From contig CM037867.1 of the NCBI GenBank assembly GCA_021292105.1, positions 14,212,928 to 14,276,927 of the forward strand: 64,000 nucleotides of DNA, given 5' to 3'. Below, piece after piece: positions 1 to 12,150 of the stretch. A model generated the notes under the pieces. It ran no database searches. It worked only from the letters and a program-made list of their open reading frames with translations, and was not told where the DNA came from. Origin of the DNA: Anadara kagoshimensis (taxonomy: Eukaryota; Mollusca; Bivalvia; Arcoida; Arcidae). The translations under genes and the position numbers were made by a program. Within the stretch, counting starts at the first letter, position 1, and every line of letters starts with the position of its first letter.

Positions 1-379
1 TTATAGGTTTACTGCAAACATTTAGGCTAATGATGCCATTGTGTATAGTTTTTTCAATAAAAAATATAGCTTATAATATGTACCTGGCAATAACCATAAC
101 AACCAAGCACGCTAATTAACAAAAGATTGGAATAGAAATTATTCAGAAATTAGGTTCTGAAAAATGTTAAATGAACTAGAGAAGCATAGACAATGTTCAG
201 AAAATCAAGTTTGATTCGAGATGTTCATCTAGTCCAATCAATTTTAACACATAGTAGTATTTTAAAAATATTATTCATTGCAAAACTCACTACTTTGAAC
301 GGACAAAACAATATCAAGTAGCGTGGTTCAAGTCGATACCAGGTCCGTGCCGGCAAACTTATTTTTCTTTTATTGTTGT

Positions 380-465
380 GTACACTTTGTTGTCTATAGA
401 GAGTACGGTGAAGTAACAGTCAAGATTTTTTCACTTATATCGTGGCGGTTAGGCATTTGATTGTA
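380..465 (-). mobile_element. SINE-A 3' fragment
   Basis: On the minus strand, CCGCCACGATATAAGTGAAA followed by TTGACTG matches the 3' part of the tRNA-derived SINE-A copies at 4.3, 19.9 and 51.3 kb. Confidence 0.45.
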
Positions 466-1274
466 GAAAAATATCTCGCACTAGGACCCGTGGTATTTCA
501 TCTTAGGCGGTGAGAGGCTGTGGTATATAGACTTGTTATATAACATAGTTACGAAGTTATATACATGGTATTTGAATGGTTCAACTTTGTTGTTTATTTG
601 AACTTTTTTAAAATACTTTTTATCAAACTTCGATTCGTATTTTAAGTGTAAATTCAGTAAATGAATGTTCTTTTAATTGCAAATGCAAATAAAATCGGGC
701 GTATCTGTTCCAAGCTTCAGATAAGGTGCCATACGTGCATGACTGTGAATTAGGTATTTCTAATTATACATGTACTATAAATTAATTTCTCCTTAGCCTT
801 GTAACTTATGACTACCATTTAAAAAAAAAAACAAACAAACAAAAAAAAAACCACATAATTAATGATGTGTGTGGCCCGTCATATACTTTTTCAGTTTATC
901 TTCCAATACATTTATACTAACGTATAAAACAGCATACAGAAAACCCGTGTTTTAATGTCCTTTAATACCAACTGACATTACATACGCAACACTATTTTAA
1001 AGTTCAAAAAATATTTCTTATGATTTTTTACAATCGTTCCTCAATCTTTTTTTAAAACACACCCTTTATAAGGCCAATTGGTCGAACAAATAATAGCAAT
1101 GAATCTCTATTATAACGCCAACATTTAACTGAACAAATAATGGTTGCAATGAATCGAGTTTGTTTTAACCGTTTCGTCAAAATACATTTTGTTTGTTTAT
1201 AATTTTTTTCAAAAATAACACAAAAAGATATTTGCTGAGATTGATATTTATTGATATTTTTTAAAAAAGCATGT

Positions 1275-1580
1275 ATATCAAGGCCCTCAAAAAGTTTTAT
1301 GGCCGTCATCACAGTATTGTTGATAAGTTTGATGTCTCTGTGTCCAGGATTGCCCTAGATATATTTGACGTCTCATAGTTTCATGTTTCTTTCACACAAT
1401 TTTGATTACACACGTAACGGGTGTAGCCAGCTAAACAGAAGGGGCTTACCCTTCCGGACCACCCGGCCTCACTTTCCTGGTGGAAGTTCACGTGTCTAAC
1501 CTAACTTGTCAGTTCCAAAGTGTTGACTTTGCTTCTGGATTGTGATTCGGACATGGATTAGTATATTTGGTTTTTTTTAT
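1275..1580 (+). mobile_element. RT-A retroelement 3' end
   Basis: 5'-truncated copy starting in the RT C-terminus (KALKKFYGRHHS-like, then DVSVSRI). It continues through a 3' UTR with GTAGCCAGCTAAACAG, CTTCCGGACCACCCGG, TGGTGGAAGTTCACGTGTC and TGGATTGTGATTCGGACATG, ending in the usual GTTTTTT/GATT-type 3' end. One of the better-preserved copies. Confidence 0.8.
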
Positions 1581-2167
1581 TCTATACGTTTTGTGATTTG
1601 ATGTTTATCATATCAGATTGTTGCACACAATATGATGCAATATTAGATGAACAATTGGTATTTCAATTAATGATTCCCTGATCAGTCATTGTTTTCACTT
1701 TGTCGCCAAAATATTTTATATTTTTAGTTCCAAATGTCATTTTATTTTAAATTCTTAATGTATTGATAATTCGCTGGTTAATCAATTCATTGATTAAAGG
1801 AATTAATATTTAAACAACTGGTCCCAGATGTTATGGGCAAAATGGATTTTATAACTTAATAACTAACAATTGTAATTTTAAAACGTTTATCATCGAATAT
1901 CTATTCATTGTGACCAGATGTTAATTACTAATGATCAGTTTCTTGTTGGTAGGAAGAAACTATGGACAAAGAACAAGAAATAACATGTACTCATGGCGGT
2001 CGTTGTTTCAAGTGAAAGGTTATTCTCGTTCCTTAGGCTAAAATAGATATAAAGTATGGATATATTTTCGAGTAAAAATATATATACATGTATTTCAACC
2101 TGCCACTGGGCAAAAAAGCAAACACCATGTTCAAATGACAAATGGCCTTTTATATCACGGTTTCAAC
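1581..2167. other. No feature recognised
   Basis: AT-rich sequence with no supported gene or repeat; the short open frame at 1935-2141 has no recognisable content. Confidence 0.5.
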
Positions 2168-2504
2168 GTTTAATCTATTTTGCCAGTTTTCAAAGTTTTT
2201 ACTTTGCTTTTTGGATTATGATTTGAACCTGGGTCGGTATTTTTGTTTTTGATTATGATTCATCACAATTTTGTTGATAAATATGGTGTCTTTGCATTCA
2301 AAATTATCCTGGATGTACTGACGTTCTATGAATCAATGTATCTTTTGTTCTCAATTTTTGGTTTGTATATGACGAATGTAGTTAGCTAGACAGAAACTCC
2401 TTCCTCTTCTGGAGAACCCGGCCCCTAACGTATTTTTGCGTATAATCATCTTTTTCTTTGCTTTTTGGAATATGATTTTGACGTGGACTGGTGCGTTTAT
2501 AATT
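2168..2504 (+). mobile_element. RT-A 3' ends, two in tandem
   Basis: A short 3' end (2168-2252, finishing GTTTTTGATT) is followed by a longer diverged copy (2254-2504) that begins in the DKYGVFAF-like RT tail. The tandem order suggests insertion at the tail of an older copy. Confidence 0.65.
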
Positions 2505-2617
2505 GATTGCTATTGTTTTTAATATGCGATGATTTCTTGCACGAGTATTATGTTTCTGAAGTTCTACCCCATCCTATATGTTAAGATGACTTTACAGTAG
2601 TCTATGTAACAGTATAC

Positions 2618-2740
2618 AATAATTGCCCTCTATGTATGTCGACATCCATAACTGTCATCCGACAGAAGATATGCCTTCGGGTGAAAACTCTTCTGAAGGG
2701 TGACAATTCTGGAGGTCCACATACATAGAGGGCAATTATT
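2618..2740. mobile_element. Fold-back MITE (long hairpin)
   Basis: A 123-bp near-palindrome: AATAATTGCCCTCTATGTAT at 2618 is inverted at the right end, and arm similarity of about 55 bp runs almost to the centre. Single-stranded DNA or RNA would form a long hairpin. Confidence 0.8.
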
Positions 2741-3394
2741 ATTTTATTATACCGAAACAAAGCTTACCATGTAAAATGACACAAACAATATTTAAATTTT
2801 AAATTAAATTAAATGCTGCCAGTTTGCACTTTCAACCATGTTTTTACGATCGCCTGCATACTTTAGCTTCTATAGTAGCTGTGCATGGGTCTCTTGGGAG
2901 TAAGAATCTAGGTTTACCTCTCTTTTCGTTTCCATCAAATACATTTTCAATATTTATACTGAAGCTTGGGTCACCCCTTTTGTGTTTTCTGCATCTTTGT
3001 CATGCATATTTAATTCAAGTCTGCTTCCGACGAACATAAAAAATGACTGGCCGCCATTGTTATTGTTTACGAAATGACAGCACGGTACTGTTGTACAAGT
3101 TATTTCCCTTGTACCGGGTTATCACCGGGTGATAATAGTGTGTCGATTTTTGAGAGGTTGTCACAAACTGACAGCAATTTTGTTGGAAATATCTCATTTG
3201 TTAATGTCATGTAATTGGAAAACATCCAATGAAATGTGTTTTAATACTAGGAGGTATAATAATTGTTCTTATATTAACTCCTGTTTCTGAAAATTGCACT
3301 TCCTGTAATGGGAATATCGGTCACATACACGTCTTTAAAATTCCTCGCCTTGGCGCTCAGTATTAAAAAGACATAGTATCGGCTGGTTCACCGG

Positions 3395-3478
3395 TGTCAA
3401 AATAATAAGATTTGAGGAGTGGCATGCTTGTATGCAATATAAAAACGACCTAGCACCTAAAAGTCAACCTGAGTGTGA
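3395..3478 (+). mobile_element. SINE-B fragment
   Basis: GGAGTGGCATGCTTGTATGC and TATAAAAACGACC resemble the middle of SINE-B; it abuts the fold-back MITE at 3483. Confidence 0.4.
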
Positions 3479-3482
3479 ACTA

Positions 3483-3718
3483 GTACAAGACAGACAATTG
3501 ACGTTTCGCCGACCACGCCCACAGTGTTCCGATAAAGGGCCGGCATGCTTGAATTTCACGCAAAAAGAATGAAAACTCGGCCTGGATTGTGCGTCCTAAT
3601 GACGTCACTGACACTAGAACGTCATTAGTTGCCGTGACACTGTTTTGGTAGCGTGATGGCGGCCAGTGTCGGAACATTGTGGGCGTGGCCGGCGATACGT
3701 CAATTAAACACACTGGTA
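3483..3718. mobile_element. Fold-back MITE with about 50-bp arms
   Basis: The left arm (ACGTTTCGCCGACCACGCCC, AGTGTTCCGA) is inverted on the right (TCGGAACATTGTGGGCGTGG, CGATACGTC). A smaller inverted pair around ATGACGTCA lies inside. GC-richer than its surroundings, suggesting recent arrival. Confidence 0.75.
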
Positions 3719-4274
3719 CATATCACGCATACAGTACCTTGTTCTTACATTAATCTTTAGAGATTGATAAACGTTAATACTAAAGTGTTATCAAATAGCC
3801 ATATTAACTAATAACATACCGCACAAAACCTTAGGACAAGACGTAATTTAGACCATCGGTTATTGAAATCCCTTTGCATGTGCTAGTGGCATAATGATAA
3901 ATTATCGCCTATAGTTTTATCTTAAGTAAATATACCTCAGAGAATAAGCATCACATTGTCTAAAGGTTCAACAGGTTGTAGTATTGCAATTTAACATGAA
4001 TGCCTTATTTGAAACTAATAAACTAGCATTTCATTTAAGACCCAAGGCTGTCATTTGAAATATAAGAAATGTTTTTATATTAATGCCGTTTCGAGTTTGT
4101 TGTAGCTAATTGGCAAGAAAAAGAAAAATTCCTATAAGTTTCAGAACGATCGATTATAAGAATTTTATTTGGTATTATGGAGTCGGATATATCAAGTGGA
4201 ATAAATCTTGATATAGGTAATGAAATATTTTTGTTGCTGAAACGATTTTTATTATAGCTGTAACAATAAGCGAG

Positions 4275-4580
4275 ATGGTTGGCGGACATGTATTAGCACT
4301 TAGTAAGTAGGTAGTCGTGGGTTCGAACCCAAGGTATGACCCAAGACTTGAAAGTGGGCAGAGAATGTATATTCGCCAAACACTCGACATTAAAAAATGA
4401 AAGCCACTGTTCTTTTGGATGGAAACTAAAAATTAAACGAGGTCCATAGCAAGAAAACCTTGCTGTATAATGCCATCAGCACAACGCAAAGTCAAAATTT
4501 CTACACGTTCGCATATATATGGTGAAATATTATTGACGACTGGAACGTTAATCATCATTTCTCAACTGAACTCAACTCAC
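4275..4580 (+). mobile_element. SINE-A (tRNA-derived)
   Basis: The B-box-like GGGTTCGAACCC sits at 4319-4330 downstream of a degraded A box. The body has GACCCAAGACTTGAAAGTGG, AAACGAGGTCC and ATGCCATCAGCACAACGCA, and the tail is ACTGAACTCAACTCAC. Non-coding and non-autonomous. Confidence 0.75.
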
Positions 4581-4814
4581 AAAACCCGATTTGTATACTT
4601 GATATTGTCTATGAATATACAGGTATATGTAGATAATTATAGTTAATGTTTAATTTCTGGAAGAAAAATATCTTCTGATGCAAAACACCGTCGCCATTTC
4701 TGGTGTCACTTGCGATAACATGCAGTACAGACCTGTTGTAAATTAAACAAAACGTTGACATATTAGTGCCGAATCGGTAGCTTATCTCGGCAACTTGTTA
4801 GCCATATTTTGACA

Positions 4815-5049
4815 CCTCACCTCACCTCACCTATCCTCTTCGTGCCCATTGGCACATAAGGTCCCGATACACCTCCTCCAATTTGGCCGGTCTTTTGCTG
4901 CCACTCTTGCCTGTGCCCATGTGGTCCATCCCAGGTGGTCTCTTTCCTGCTCTGTTGTTCTCCATGTTGTTTTTGGCTGACCTACTTTCCTTCTGCCCTC
5001 CGGATGCCATGTAAGGGCTGTTGTGCATATCCTCTTACTGCTGTTGAAT
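4815..5049 (-). mobile_element. 5'-truncated LINE fragment (RTE-like RT C-terminus)
   Basis: The minus strand encodes a typical C-terminal tail of a non-LTR endonuclease-reverse transcriptase: ICTTALTWHPEGRRKVGQPK, then TTWRTTEQERD, then DRPNWRRCIGTLCANGHEED. It ends in a GGTGA-type simple tail (4815-4832). TTTTGACA flanks it at 4807-4814 and 5050-5057 as a probable target duplication inside the TcM MITE. Only about 70 codons remain. Confidence 0.85.
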
Positions 5050-5070
5050 TTTTGACAGCTTATTACTAAT

Positions 5071-5480
5071 CGGGCGCGGATCCAGTCGGGGGCACACCCG
5101 GCCTGTGCCCCCCCCCCCCTAAAATTATAGAACTAAAGGTTTTTGTATTCTTGTATTCTTAATAAGAATTCCTAAATATCCATAAAGTGCAATGTGTAAA
5201 ATATAAATATGAATCAGCACAAGGTTATTATAGGAGACTGGATCATTTAGCCAACTCGCAGACACATAGCGTTTGTTGGGATGAATTAATAATACCCCCT
5301 CTGGCAGTTAGCTGAGAAACGCTGAACACCCATTCTCAAATAAATGTACCGTATGTGGGAATATGTATGGAACAATAAAAGAATGCTGACTGACGTGGTA
5401 AAACAACGCAGGCGAGTGACTTTGTGACTCGGTCAGTGTGCCCCCCCCCCTCCCCACATAGAATCCTGGATCTGCCACTG
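5071..5480. mobile_element. hAT-like MITE with C-rich subterminal runs
   Basis: The left end CGGGCGCGGATCCAG and right end (inverse of CAGTGGCAGATCCAGG) are inverted, each followed inward by a long C or G run. CTAAT occurs on both sides (5066-5070 and 5481-5485), a possible 5-bp target duplication as in hAT5-type elements. No coding sequence. Confidence 0.6.
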
Positions 5481-6096
5481 CTAATGGCGCGCGTTAGCTA
5501 TGATAAGCTATCCATATCTCGGCCCTCGTTGGCTATATTTTCTGTCACTAGCTATGATACTCTTTCCATATCTTAGGCACTTGGCAGCTGGGCAGCTATA
5601 TAACTTTTCTTTATTGCAGTGTTAAACTTTCGACATGCCTGTACTGTATGAAGCGGTATCTAAGAAAGCTAATACTGGTATGTCGCAATATCAAATATAT
5701 TATTATGTATACTTCTAATAAAATAAGAAAAAAACGTCTCATTAACGTCTCATAGATTCTAATAATAATAGACTAGCTTTTTATTTCAGACATGAGAACT
5801 GTATGATTAATGAGTTTTCATAACAATGTCGTTTGGCCTTTAGTTTCGCTAATTGACAAAAAGGTAGCTATTAATTCTCCTACAGATCAAAAAGATTGTA
5901 TAGGTATTGGCATTTTACTTGAAACACGTAATAGTATCTTAGTATTTTGCTAATAGAAATTCCCAACAAAACATATACATCAAAAGGTTTACTTTCCCTA
6001 AAAATGAGATGTACCAGAGTCATGTATATATTGATGTTATAAACAAATATTACCTGTATTATGGTTTTAAATAAGAGAAACAAAGTCATCGTGGAT

Positions 6097-6203
6097 GAAA
6101 CTGTCTGACAAATACGAACCGTCTGACAAATACGAAACTGTCTGACAAATACGAAACTGTCCGACAAATACGAATTGTCTGACAAATACGAAACTGTCCG
6201 ACA
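6097..6203 (+). repeat. 18-bp minisatellite, 6 copies
   Basis: Unit GAAACTGTCTGACAAATAC with few changes. It creates a spurious repetitive peptide on the minus strand. Confidence 0.9.
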
Positions 6204-6339
6204 TTTATCAATGCAAAGCAACCGGGGTGCCACAGTCGGAAACAATCTGCAACGTTTGTTGACATAATTTTAAAATCACTAACACGCCAGCAGGACTGGT
6301 GTCAACAATGTTACAAATATAAAACAAAAACGGATTCGG

Positions 6340-6435
6340 ATGATTCCGGACCACTCGGGGTTTCGCGATCGGGTTCGAATCTATGACCTCCGGCTCTGGA
6401 GGCAGACGCTCTAACACTGAACCATCGAGGCGGTT
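6340..6435 (-). mobile_element. tRNA-derived head (SINE or tRNA pseudogene)
   Basis: Minus strand: ATGGTTCAGTGTTAGAGCG (A box), an anticodon-like arm CTCCAGAGCCGGAG, and ATTCGAACCC (B box). The acceptor ends do not pair, so it is not scored as a functional tRNA. Confidence 0.55.
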
Positions 6436-6683
6436 CTATTAAGGTATCTGCAATTAAGCGGCTCATTTCTTTTTGTGTCCGTTTATTTAAATGACAAATT
6501 CGCTTAAAATGTATCGATGTCTCTTTGATATGCCTGCTTCAGTGATTATCTCTATATTAGGACCACCATTAACTGTCATTAACAACCCCTGTGCAAACAA
6601 AGAGAACCTCTATATATAGGGTATTTATATTCAATGACGATCTCGCTACAAACATGTTTATTATATATGTTAATGTGTTAACT

Positions 6684-6745
6684 CAATTTGCCAGCTTTAA
6701 ATGTTTTACTTTGGTTTTGGATTGTGATTTGGACATGGGCTGGCC
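6684..6745 (+). mobile_element. RT-A 3'-end fragment
   Basis: Only TTTGCCAGCTTTAAATG and GGATTGTGATTTGGACATGG remain. Confidence 0.5.
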
Positions 6746-7479
6746 CCGGTTCCACTATAATTCCTTAGATAAGATTTCCCTTAACTTAAATACAGCAAAA
6801 GATATTCAGGAATTTAAGGTGTCATTCTTAAGATCATTTCTAGATTAAAACATTTGAATTTAGTTTTGACAAAAATGTTCACCAGTGATTCCAAAAAGAG
6901 ATTATAAAAATTTGATAAATTTAAGTTAAGGAATATCTTAGCTAAGGAATGATTGTAAAACCGGGGCCTGGTATGTCATGTTTGATTGTACATATACAGG
7001 TTTAACTGTAGATTGATATTGCGCAAAAGATTAAAACATAACTGTACTTGACTATCCTATAATGATATAATGTATTGATATCCATTAATCAGGAAATTTA
7101 CAAACACGAAATTACCTAGTAAAGAGGCTTATCACCACTTCCTAAACATATTAATGATATCAACAAACCATAAAGAAGAAGATAAGTTATGAAGTAGAAC
7201 AATAACTTGTTCTTATCTTATCCTGTTTTGTGTTTAGTAGTCATGGTTAACACCAAAACACTTGCAAAACTCACGCACTGCTTGAACTTATGAACGCGTA
7301 CATTCTCCAGACATTAATAAGTTATGATGAATTGCATTATAACTGCAAAATTGTTCATTCAACGGTAAGCAATTTACAGAATTATCTAACCAAGCATGTT
7401 TATTTCTGAGAATATATTGAAAATTAGTGTGCAGCCAAGGCATATCAATACCCTTAAGGTCCATCATTACAATATTGTT

Positions 7480-7715
7480 GTTAAGTATGTTCTGTCTATA
7501 ACCAAAATCATCCATGATATCTATGTCGTCTCATAGTTCTATTTTCTTTTTATCTTTTTTTTATTTCACACGAGTCGGGCGTAGTTAGCTAAATAGGAAA
7601 TATTTAACTTTCCGTGGCAACCGCTCTCAATTACCTGTTTGAAACCCACGTGTTGACCTTACTGTCAGTTTCAAAGCTTTACTTTGTTTCGGATTGTGAT
7701 TTCCGTAGCACCCGT
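7480..7715 (+). mobile_element. RT-A 3' end, diverged
   Basis: Contains ATGTCGTCTCATAG (end of the RT frame), GTAGTTAGCTAAATAGG, the variant CCGTGGCAACCGCTC and GGATTGTGATTTCC. Confidence 0.6.
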
Positions 7716-8099
7716 CCTGAGTCAAGGGAGGAGTTAAATTGCTTAACTTAATTTTTCAGTTTTCAGTTATTTATTTGCCTTTTGGATTATGGTTTATTTA
7801 TTATTGATAAATAATTGGACCGTATGTTTACGTTTGATATTAATAAATTATTGAGATTTAACTGCAATTGTTTAATCAACGATGAACAATGTATACAATA
7901 TGTAAATGTTACTTGAGAATTTTACCAAAACAATTTGAAAATTAGTTGCTCAAGGAAACAAATGTAACTCTATTTATATCAAAATGGCGCCATTAGCATT
8001 TCTAGTCAACTTAAGGTACTCTTTGAAATAAATATCCGTAGCATTTAAAGAATTAATAATTGAAACAGATAAGAAATTGTCATAAGTCTGGTCGATTAG

Positions 8100-8225
8100 G
8101 CAAAATGCATTTTGCTCAGTTTTACATCTTTAAAATATTGCGTTTCCACAAATTTGATCCAAGCAATACTGATGAGGAATTTTATTCCAAAACTGGAAAA
8201 TTAAAACAAATTTAGTAATAATCAT
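8100..8225 (+). mobile_element. HHR element fragment with decayed ribozyme
   Basis: CTGATGA and a perfect stem II (GGAAT/ATTCC) are kept at 8169-8188, but GAAAC reads AAAAC, and the GTC and stem I partner are lost. Confidence 0.6.
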
Positions 8226-8321
8226 AATTAATATTGAACATAAGTGGTAGATATTTAATGGAACTTATTGTACAGTGACAATTTATCTTCTTTAGTAGAA
8301 ATGTTATCATAAAATGTTACG

Positions 8322-8625
8322 GGGTATTGGAAGCCTAGACTTATCAAAGCCGTCAAAAATGTTTATGGCTTTCATCACAATATTGTTTGATGTCTCTGTG
8401 CCCACGATTGCCGTGTAGATAGATCCGTGTTCTTTTTACTCAATTTTTGTTAAACACGTGGTAAGTGTATCTAGCTTAACAGAAAGTGCTTAACATTTCG
8501 GAGCACCCGACCTCAATTCCCTGGTGGAAGTTTACGTGTTAACCTAACTTGTCAGTTTCAAGTTTTTACTTTGCTTCTGAATTGTGATTTGGACACGAAT
8601 GTTTTTTGTTTGTCATCGTTTTTTA
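8322..8625 (+). mobile_element. RT-A 3' end
   Basis: Starts GGAAGCCTAGACTTATCAAA (RT tail), with the standard 3' UTR blocks in order and a GTTTTTTGTTTGTC end. Confidence 0.75.
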
Positions 8626-8661
8626 AGTTAAAAATAAAATATTTCGTGTTTAGATCATTAA

Positions 8662-9275
8662 ATGAAATATACAAGAAATTATAAAACATTCATATACAGA
8701 CACCTTAAAGATAAGGATCAAATACTTATATTAAATGTCATTATTTCTGCTCATAAAAGGTTAGAAAGGCTAGATTTGAAACTGTATGACAAACTTGATG
8801 ACTTCAATTTTTCTATTGTGAACCTTTCTTTTCTTTGCACCATTATACCTGCTTTTTTTGCTTATGGAATATTTGTTTCCCAATTAATACCGTAAGGTTG
8901 AGCGTGTTTCCACTACGAGAAGTGTTGCTTACAAATACATTTTTTACCAAGGGATATTGCAAGCCTCGACTTATGAGGGCCGTTAAAATTTTTACAGCCA
9001 TCATCTCAGTGTTGTTGATAAGTAAAATGTCTTTGTGTCCTGGATGCCCTGGATATTATTTGACGCCCATAGCTCCGTGTTCATTTCACTGAATTTTGAT
9101 TACGGACTTTGCAGGTGTAGCTACCTACACAAAAGTTGCTAACCTTCTGCAGCACCCGACCTCATTTCCCTGATAGAAATTCACGTGTTTCACCTTATTT
9201 GCCAGTTTTAAAGTTTTAACTTTGCCTTAAATATATTGTGATTCGACATGAATTAGTGTGTGATTTTTATTAATA
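8662..9275 (+). mobile_element. RT-A retroelement, longest RT remnant
   Basis: The translated 5' part reads LDLKLYDKLDDFNFSIVNLS, FLCTIIPAFFAYGIFVSQLI, then after a frameshift SQGYCKPRLMRAVKIF-like sequence. This matches the conserved C-terminal part of reverse-transcriptase ORFs of non-LTR-like retroelements that end in a (Y/F)GVYVSQLIRYAR-type motif. The 3' UTR follows to about 9275. Frameshifts make it non-functional. The clade (LINE or other) is uncertain. Confidence 0.75.
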
Positions 9276-9886
9276 TGCTTGAAAGCAGGACAACGACAAC
9301 ACAAACAGGTATATACCATGTAAAACCGACATTAGTTAATTTAATGTAACTATATAGTTTTAAAAATATGGTTTCAAAAATTGAAGCCTTAATTTATGAA
9401 CTTCATTTTATCAGAATAATTGTATCTAATTTGCGTTTCTAGGAAGGAAAGGTTCGGATAAATTAAAACAAAAATATATATCAATATGGGAACAAAATCA
9501 ATGAAAAGATTGTTTAATAGTTCCTAATGCTAAATTCTTACTGTCTCCGATTTGTCTCGAGTTCTATGTATAGTCTACTCATTTAAAATCTTCAAACACA
9601 TATGTAATACATTTGCAAGATCGTAAATATAATAAGTAAATAAAATGCATTAACATATCTTGGATTTCCGTCAATGTCTCTTCATACAAACATATCAAAG
9701 AAAGAGTATTCTCACAAATTTCTAATTAGCAAGGTGGTTTCGTTTTCAATTGCTTGATTCAGAGGGTGTTAGTTGACTGGCAAATATTAGTTTGTGAATT
9801 TAGATAGTATATATTGATCGTGCGATAAATTTTCAACAAAAAACAAATAACTAAATTAGCCTTTTTTCCTTTCTTGAATGCCCTTC

Positions 9887-10017
9887 TTTAACTCGGGAGG
9901 TAAGTAATTACACTTCCGGAGCACCCTTCCTCACTTCCCTGGTGGAAATCCATTCAAGTTTTAGGTTTGCTTTTGGGATTGAAGTTTGACATGGATCGAT
10001 ATATTTGTTTTTGATTC
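9887..10017 (+). mobile_element. RT-A 3'-end fragment
   Basis: Begins in CTTCCGGAGCACCC, keeps TCCCTGGTGGAAATCC and ends TATTTGTTTTTGATT, the family 3' terminus. Confidence 0.7.
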
Positions 10018-10404
10018 CACGCAATAGGGAAATTTGGTTTTTAACAAAATTCATTTTGATCATCGAAATTTCAATTGCTATAACACTGAAATTGTATTTC
10101 TTAATAACATTCTATTTTGTCTTTATGATTTATTTTATGTACACGATTCAGCAGTCGTTTTTGTAACAAAACTACGGTTAGTTTTTTACCTACCAGGAAA
10201 TGAAAAATACGATAAAATTATGTCGAATAATCTGACATCATATGTCTGAAATCAAGCACAGAAAACAACAACAGTTAAATGTCTAATATTTTTCATATGA
10301 AACACAATATTGATTTCCAAGCAATTTATAATATTTTTCCAAATTAAATATTCTCGTGTTTCTGTTATATTTCAATAAGAACCGAAAAAGATTTGTTTCG
10401 TTTT

Positions 10405-10625
10405 AGAAGATACCATATCATATGTTACAATATTAAGGAAAAGTTTAAATAGTTTGCAGAAACAAATTACACACAACTGAAGCATCTAAGATATTACTAT
10501 ATTAACATGGTTTAAAGACTCTTAAAAATTGTTTTGTTCGTAGACAATACCATATTATATTTTACGACATTTAAATAAAGGTTATTTAGTTTGCAGTAAC
10601 AAAGTGCACGCAACTGGAGGATCAA
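10405..10625 (+). repeat. Short tandem duplication, unit about 140 bp
   Basis: AGATACCATATCATATGTTA...TAGTTTGCAGAAACAAATTA is repeated about 140 bp later as ATACCATATTATATTTTACG...TAGTTTGCAGTAACAAAGTG. Confidence 0.65.
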
Positions 10626-10639
10626 ATGTTTCTTTAAGG

Positions 10640-12080
10640 GTAATGTAGTAGAAATTCATTTGAAAACCGTTTGGTTGAAATGCGTGAAAGAGGGATATAA
10701 TTAGAAATTACCTACACAAGAGTGAAGATTTATAATAAAAATAAAGTAGGATTGATAACTTAAGAGTTTATAAAATATTTGTTTGCATTTTTTAAAGAAA
10801 ATTTTTGCAAAATTACACGTGTTGGGGGAAAAAGGTTACACCTTGTATACGAATTAATTTTTAAAAAATGAAAAGATATTAAGATAGTCAACAATATTAT
10901 TCAACATCATATTGCAGTGCAAAGAGGGCAGAGTTTGTTAAAGAAATACAAGGTTTTTGAAAACTGGATAATTTACGGTGGAGGTTTTCTATGATTTGTT
11001 TTCCTTTTAAAATGCGTGTACCATCGTGATAGTTCATATTCTAAGGCTACCAACGATCCAGAAGGATTATAAAGCTAAGTTTGTATATTACTTGATTATT
11101 GTTTGAGGCATATTCGTCTTTATATATTCAACATTGTTCAAACCAAACAATATTTCCACCTCAATTCAAATAGAACAGTATTGTGTGACTGTGCACTTTT
11201 AGTGACCTATTGTATTTTGGATTATAAGTGGCCTTAGAATATAAATATCACTGGTAATTAAAACTGGTATAATATGTAATTTGGTTGCTTGATGGACTAA
11301 ATATTTAGTTATATAATCTGATTATAGCAGGTGGTCTCTGATGGTTATCAAAATAATTTTGAAAGTAGAAATTATTAAAGTCGTTAAGCACTCACTTAAT
11401 GTAACAATCGCCTATTTAAAACAGACCTTAAAATATGATATCAGTACTACTTGTAGTAGACGGGACGATCAATGCTCCTGACTCGTAAATGTATATATCT
11501 TTTCATGCAAGTCAATAGTCAATGTATGAGTAGGACCGCTTTCGGTCACACTTGTAAATGATGTTAATGGCTAAAGTAATCTACAGAGTTTCACATAGAA
11601 TAGATTCAGCATGTGTTCAAGCTTAACTGTGAATACTAGAAGGGCATGGTTGGCTGTATCACGAAGAAAATCTTTATATTTTTGACACAGTAATGATCAA
11701 TAAACCTTCATCACTACATCATATACAATATTACAAACTAATGTTAAAGATGTAACAGAAAACTGGCATAGAGCTTTACTAATTCATTTCTCTAAAACCA
11801 CAACATCAGGCAACAAAAAATCGTTTCCTCAGATTGTAGAAAGTTAACAAGCAAATTTAAATGTAATTGAAGCCATACATCAATTCTATTCAATACATTA
11901 TTCTATACTCTATAGTTTACCTTTAACACTGAAATATGATCAGTTGCAACAACTTACATACAATGCAGAATGCTGATTCTAGATTGCTCGCACTCCATAG
12001 TTTGATCGGAGTTGTTTATCTAGACGGGAAATGTCAACAAACAGGAACATACAAAAGCAAGCACGTAGCATAAATTACAT
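10640..12080. other. No gene recognised
   Basis: AT-rich DNA. Only a short HHR-tail-like segment (AATTAAAACTGGTATAATAT near 11260) is recognisable. Confidence 0.5.
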
Positions 12081-12084
12081 ATTA

Positions 12085-12150
12085 TACCAGTTTCAATTTT
12101 ACAGCACTGGACAGTTGTTTAGTAACTTAATACCAACTAGACTTGCCAGT
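12085..12150 (-). mobile_element. HHR element 3'-end fragment
   Basis: On the minus strand, GTCCAGTGCTGTAAAATTGA and the tail AAACTGGTATAATATGTAAT are kept; the ribozyme core is not. Confidence 0.5.

Larger units (their letters stand above)
4723..5646. mobile_element. TcM MITE disrupted by two nested insertions
   Basis: The left end CAGTACAGACCTG lies at 4723 and the right end GTTAAACTTTCGACATGCCT plus GTACTG ends at 5646, before TA. Removing the LINE fragment and the hAT-like MITE leaves about 265 bp, close to the 294 bp of the 52.9-kb copy. This supports the nesting order. Confidence 0.75.

Noticed and set aside
5880-6245. 121-aa minus-strand frame with a repeated RICQTV peptide
   Set aside because: The repetition comes from the 18-bp minisatellite; the rest lacks any domain.
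6356-6430. Functional tRNA gene on the minus strand
   Set aside because: A and B boxes are good, but the acceptor arm does not pair; it fits a SINE head or tRNA pseudogene better.
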